36,455 nucleotides of DNA from Bacteroidetes bacterium QH_10_64_37 (GTDB lineage Bacteria; Bacteroidota; Rhodothermia; Rhodothermales; Salinibacteraceae): assembly GCA_003023105.1 (NCBI GenBank), contig PXSZ01000050.1:1-36455 (forward strand), written 5' to 3'. Below, in pieces: positions 34,022 through 36,455 of the stretch (position 1 is the stretch's first letter; every line of letters starts with the position of its first letter). The position numbers and the translations under genes are program-made. The notes under the pieces are model-generated. The model was not told where the DNA came from. It ran no database searches and worked only from the letters and a program-made list of their open reading frames with translations.

Positions 34022-34077
34022 GGCACTGGGTCGTCGGCGGTTCAAAAGGAATGCTGCGACGTTCGCCGCGGAACAAG

Positions 34078-34377
34078 CTAAATGCCCTCGAAGAAGTCAA
34101 TCTGCTCGCCCTCCGGATCGAGATCCACGATGGCTTTCTTGAAGCCCGAGGTCCGCCCCTCGATCATGTTGCCCTCCCGAAACTGCCGGCGGCGCTTGCC
34201 CGGGACAATCTGGGTGCGCACGTCGTCCACCTCGACGCCCGGGTACCGGTTCTCTATGGCCTGCCGAATCTCAGGCTTCGTGGCGTCGAGGCCGCAGACG
34301 AAGCTGTACTTGCCCTCCTCCATCTGCTGCGTGGTCTTCTCAGTGACGTAGGGGCGAATCAGCACGCGATTGCTCAT
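34078..34377 (-). CDS. rplW: 50S ribosomal protein L23
   Basis: Docking site for trigger factor and SRP at the tunnel exit. 99 aa: [60 protein letters not shown] and [20 protein letters not shown]. The C-terminal part is acidic. It lies 56 bp after rplD. Confidence 0.97.
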   Translation of the reverse strand: MSNRVLIRPYVTEKTTQQMEEGKYSFVCGLDATKPEIRQAIENRYPGVEVDDVRTQIVPGKRRRQFREGNMIEGRTSGFKKAIVDLDPEGEQIDFFEGI

Positions 34378-34433
34378 GGGTCAGCGCTGCTCATTGGGAA
34401 TGCAACAGGGTCTCGGAAATTTCTCGACGCGGC

Positions 34434-35087
34434 TCAGGCCGCCAGCTCCACCGTGGGGGCCGTCGTGAGAACGTTCGTGAGCCAGTCGAGAGCGCCCTCC
34501 TGAAGAAGGACCACGTCGGCGTCGAGGATGTCGACGGTGTTGATGCTGTTGACCTCCTGCACGTTCACGTCCGAGAGGTTCTGGGCACTGAGGTAGATCT
34601 CTCGCTCCACCTCGGTGGTCGCAAACAGAATGTCCTGCCCGCTCACGTCGAGAAACTCGAAGAGATCGGCCAGCGCCCGGGTGTCTGGTCGGTCCAGCGA
34701 AAAGTCTTCGAGGACCCGAATGTTGTCGTTGGCCGCTTTGTAGGACAGGGCCGAGCGCCGGGCCAGCCGCTTTTCCTTCCGATTTAGATCGTGGGTGTAG
34801 TCCCTCGGACGGGCGCCGTGCGCACGTCCACCACCGCGGCGGATCGGCGACTGCGCGTCCCCCACCCGGGCGTTTCCGGTGCCCTTCTGGCGGTACAGCT
34901 TGCGTCCCGACCCGCGCACCTCGCTGCGCTCTTTCGTCTTGCTGGTTCCCTGACGCTGGTGCGCCTGAATCCGCTTCACGTCCAGCCAAATGACGTGATC
35001 GTTCGGCTCAATGTCGAAGACGGTCGGGTCGAGTTCGGCCGTCTCGCCGGACTCAACCCCGTCGTCCTGGTAGATCGCAACGTCCAT
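34434..35087 (-). CDS. rplD: 50S ribosomal protein L4
   Basis: Tunnel-wall protein; in E. coli also the autorepressor of the S10 operon. 217 aa: MDVAIYQDDGVESGETAELD, VIWLDVKRIQAHQRQGTSKT and the tunnel loop SEVRGSGRKLYRQKGTGNAR, GRAHGARPRDYTHDLNRKEK. The C-terminal globular half is present (NTVDILDADVVLLQEGALDW). It lies 57 bp after rplC. Whether L4 regulates this cluster cannot be judged because the S10 leader is outside the window. Confidence 0.97.
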   Translation of the reverse strand: MDVAIYQDDGVESGETAELDPTVFDIEPNDHVIWLDVKRIQAHQRQGTSKTKERSEVRGSGRKLYRQKGTGNARVGDAQSPIRRGGGRAHGARPRDYTHDLNRKEKRLARRSALSYKAANDNIRVLEDFSLDRPDTRALADLFEFLDVSGQDILFATTEVEREIYLSAQNLSDVNVQEVNSINTVDILDADVVLLQEGALDWLTNVLTTAPTVELAA

Positions 35088-35144
35088 GATTCCGTGGCGT
35101 CAACAGTGTGCAGTCGTTCGATGCGGTCGGAGCGACCTCCGTTC

Positions 35145-35786
35145 TCAGTGGCCCTCGCCGGTCTTCTTGTGCAGCTCCACGTAGCCGTTCTCCGGCCCCG
35201 GTACGGAGCCTTCGATCAGAATGGCGTTCTGATCCTCCAGAATGCGAACGACGCGGAGGTTCTGAATCGTCGTGCGCTCCCCGCCGGTCCGCCCGGCCAT
35301 CTTCATGCCTTTGAACACGCGTGAGGGGTCCGCCGAGGCCCCGATGGAGCCCGGGTGGCGCTCCCGATCGGACTGGCCGTGCGTCTTCATACCGACCCCG
35401 CTGAAGCCGTGCCGCTTCACGACGCCCTGGAAGCCTTTGCCCTTCGAGACGCCGACCACGTCGATGCGTTCTTCTTCCTCGAAGAGATCTTCTACGCGCA
35501 CAGCGTCGCCGAGCTCCACGTCCTCGTCGAAGTGGCGGAACTCAGACACCACTTTCTTGGGCGGGCATCCCGCCTTTGCAAAATGCCCCTGCATGGCCTT
35601 CGTGGTGTGCTTGTCCTTCTTGTTCTCGAAGCCGAGCTGCACCGCATCGTAGCCGTCGGGGTCCTCCGACTTCACTTGCGTCACGACGTTGGGCCCCGCC
35701 TCGACGACCGTGCAGGCCACGTTGTTGCCCTCGTCGTCGAAGACGCTCGTCATTCCGACTTTCTTTCCGATCAGTCCGCTACTCAT
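35145..35786 (-). CDS. rplC: 50S ribosomal protein L3
   Basis: Assembly-initiating protein reaching the peptidyl transferase centre. 213 aa: MSSGLIGKKVGMTSVFDDEG, then DVVGVSKGKGFQGVVKRHGF, KTHGQSDRERHPGSIGASAD and KMAGRTGGERTTIQNLRVVR, in the family's order. A GGAG lies 10 nt before the ATG and may act as a ribosome-binding site. rpsJ is not its direct neighbour; a lipoprotein gene lies between. Confidence 0.97.
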   Translation of the reverse strand: MSSGLIGKKVGMTSVFDDEGNNVACTVVEAGPNVVTQVKSEDPDGYDAVQLGFENKKDKHTTKAMQGHFAKAGCPPKKVVSEFRHFDEDVELGDAVRVEDLFEEEERIDVVGVSKGKGFQGVVKRHGFSGVGMKTHGQSDRERHPGSIGASADPSRVFKGMKMAGRTGGERTTIQNLRVVRILEDQNAILIEGSVPGPENGYVELHKKTGEGH

Positions 35787-35840
35787 AATTCTGGTCTCCG
35801 TGCAATGGTACGTCCGTCGTTGGAAGGTGTCGCGCCGGCC

Positions 35841-36335
35841 CTACTCGTCGGCGGGGGCAAGGGTCATCTCAAGGTCCTCGTTCTGGCTTCCTCCCGACAA
35901 AAGAGCCCGAAGGAACGGTTGAGAGCCGAACCGCAACGAGAAAATTGCTCGGCTCGCCTCAAATCCATATGTCCACTCTACTGGTCGGCCAAATCCCGAC
36001 ACCATCTGAAGCACATCGTCACCCGGAAGCCCAATCCTGCCTTGAGCGATCGGCTCTGTCGAGTCCCCCGAAGACGACGCGATTTTGTAGGTCCGTCCTT
36101 CATCGCTGCCCTCGAACGTGACTCTCACCTCTCCTTGATAGAGCGTATCGAGATGGCCAGTATAGTTGATGTTTCCCTGGAGGCGTTCTATGGTCCACGA
36201 CGTCCTGGTGAGGCGCTCGTAGAGCGAAGCCCGCTTGGAGCCCGCACTGTCGCAGCCACCGACCAAAATGCCTAGGCAAAGAAGGAACGCCCCGGCGGCA
36301 AGTCCAGCCAGTCGGAGGGAGTCCAAACGCGTCAC
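35841..36335 (-). CDS. Putative lipoprotein inserted between rpsJ and rplC
   Basis: 164-aa protein I do not recognise by family. It has a lipoprotein signal: hydrophobic stretch 9-26 and lipobox LVGGC with C28, followed by DSAGSK. The mature part starts with a helix, then [20 protein letters not shown] and several strands, resembling small beta-barrel lipocalin-like lipoproteins of Bacteroidota; this is only an impression. The GTG start at 36335 shares the bases GTGA with the rpsJ stop codon, so it is translationally coupled to rpsJ. Base composition around 36100-36230 looks lower in GC than the ribosomal genes. Finding an envelope lipoprotein here, with 54 bp to rplC, is unusual. Confidence 0.75.
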   Translation of the reverse strand: MTRLDSLRLAGLAAGAFLLCLGILVGGCDSAGSKRASLYERLTRTSWTIERLQGNINYTGHLDTLYQGEVRVTFEGSDEGRTYKIASSSGDSTEPIAQGRIGLPGDDVLQMVSGFGRPVEWTYGFEASRAIFSLRFGSQPFLRALLSGGSQNEDLEMTLAPADE

Positions 36336-36455
36336 ACCTTGATTTCAACGTCTACACCGCTGGGCAGCTCCAGCTGCATGAGCGAGTCCACCGTGTCGCT
36401 GCTCGACGAGAGGATGTCAATCAGGCGCTTGTGGTGGCGCCGCTCAAACTGCTCG
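36332..36455 (-). CDS. rpsJ: 30S ribosomal protein S10 (C-terminal part, cut by window edge)
   Basis: The last 40 residues of S10: [20 protein letters not shown], then [20 protein letters not shown] and TGA. HKRLIDI and [11 protein letters not shown] correspond to the S10 C-terminal wording HKRLIDI and LPAGVDIEIK. The N-terminal part, its promoter and any upstream rpsL-rpsG-fusA-tuf genes lie beyond the window. Its stop overlaps the lipoprotein start (GTGA). Confidence 0.93.
   Translation of the reverse strand, partial: EQFERRHHKRLIDILSSSSDTVDSLMQLELPSGVDVEIKV

Overview
The window looks like a chromosomal segment of an extremely halophilic member of the Rhodothermota/Bacteroidota, most like Salinibacter. 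DNA is GC-rich, the proteins are strongly acidic, and several ribosomal proteins carry acidic tails (L17, S17, L22). Shine-Dalgarno sequences are mostly absent, and the order secY-map-infA-rpsM without adk is typical of Bacteroidota. The species assignment is an inference from these traits; no search was run.

Positions 1-19,300 hold mixed housekeeping genes. On the plus strand are a class I fructose-bisphosphate aldolase with its terminator, an AAA ATPase with a degenerate first domain, tmRNA, dapB-dapA (lysine/diaminopimelate), a DUF3098 membrane protein, msrA, a 78-aa unknown with a QTMAN-like glycosyltransferase, a HIT protein and a DUF72 protein. On the minus strand are tRNA-Ala(GGC), dacB-mreD (cell wall and shape), ndk, comF, tRNA-His and tRNA-Glu, ribH, a PHP phosphoesterase, and rel-ruvX (stringent response and Holliday-junction resolvase family).

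Positions 19,470-36,455 hold one long minus-strand S10-spc-alpha ribosomal cluster. It reads from a truncated rpsJ at the right edge to rplQ and a strong terminator at the left. Order: rpsJ, a lipoprotein gene, rplC, rplD, rplW, rplB, rpsS, rplV, rpsC, rplP, rpmC, rpsQ, rplN, rplX, rplE, rpsN, rpsH, rplF, rplR, rpsE, rpmD (frameshifted), rplO, secY, map, infA, rpsM, rpsK, rpsD, rpoA, rplQ. Three things are unusual: a lipoprotein gene translationally overlapped with rpsJ, an rpmD reading frame broken by two compensating 1-nt indels, and no rpmJ between infA and rpsM.

The strongest structure not explained by genes is a set of six intergenic elements built from 7-nt units. Each has two arms that are roughly inverted copies, so each could fold as a long heptad-phased hairpin. 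Motifs differ between loci but the architecture is the same. Three of them fill almost exactly the stop-to-start spacers rplN/rplX, rpsN/rpsH and rpsK/rpsD inside the ribosomal cluster. Two lie between convergent genes (dapA/mreD and msrA/comF), and one lies between tRNA-His and ribH.
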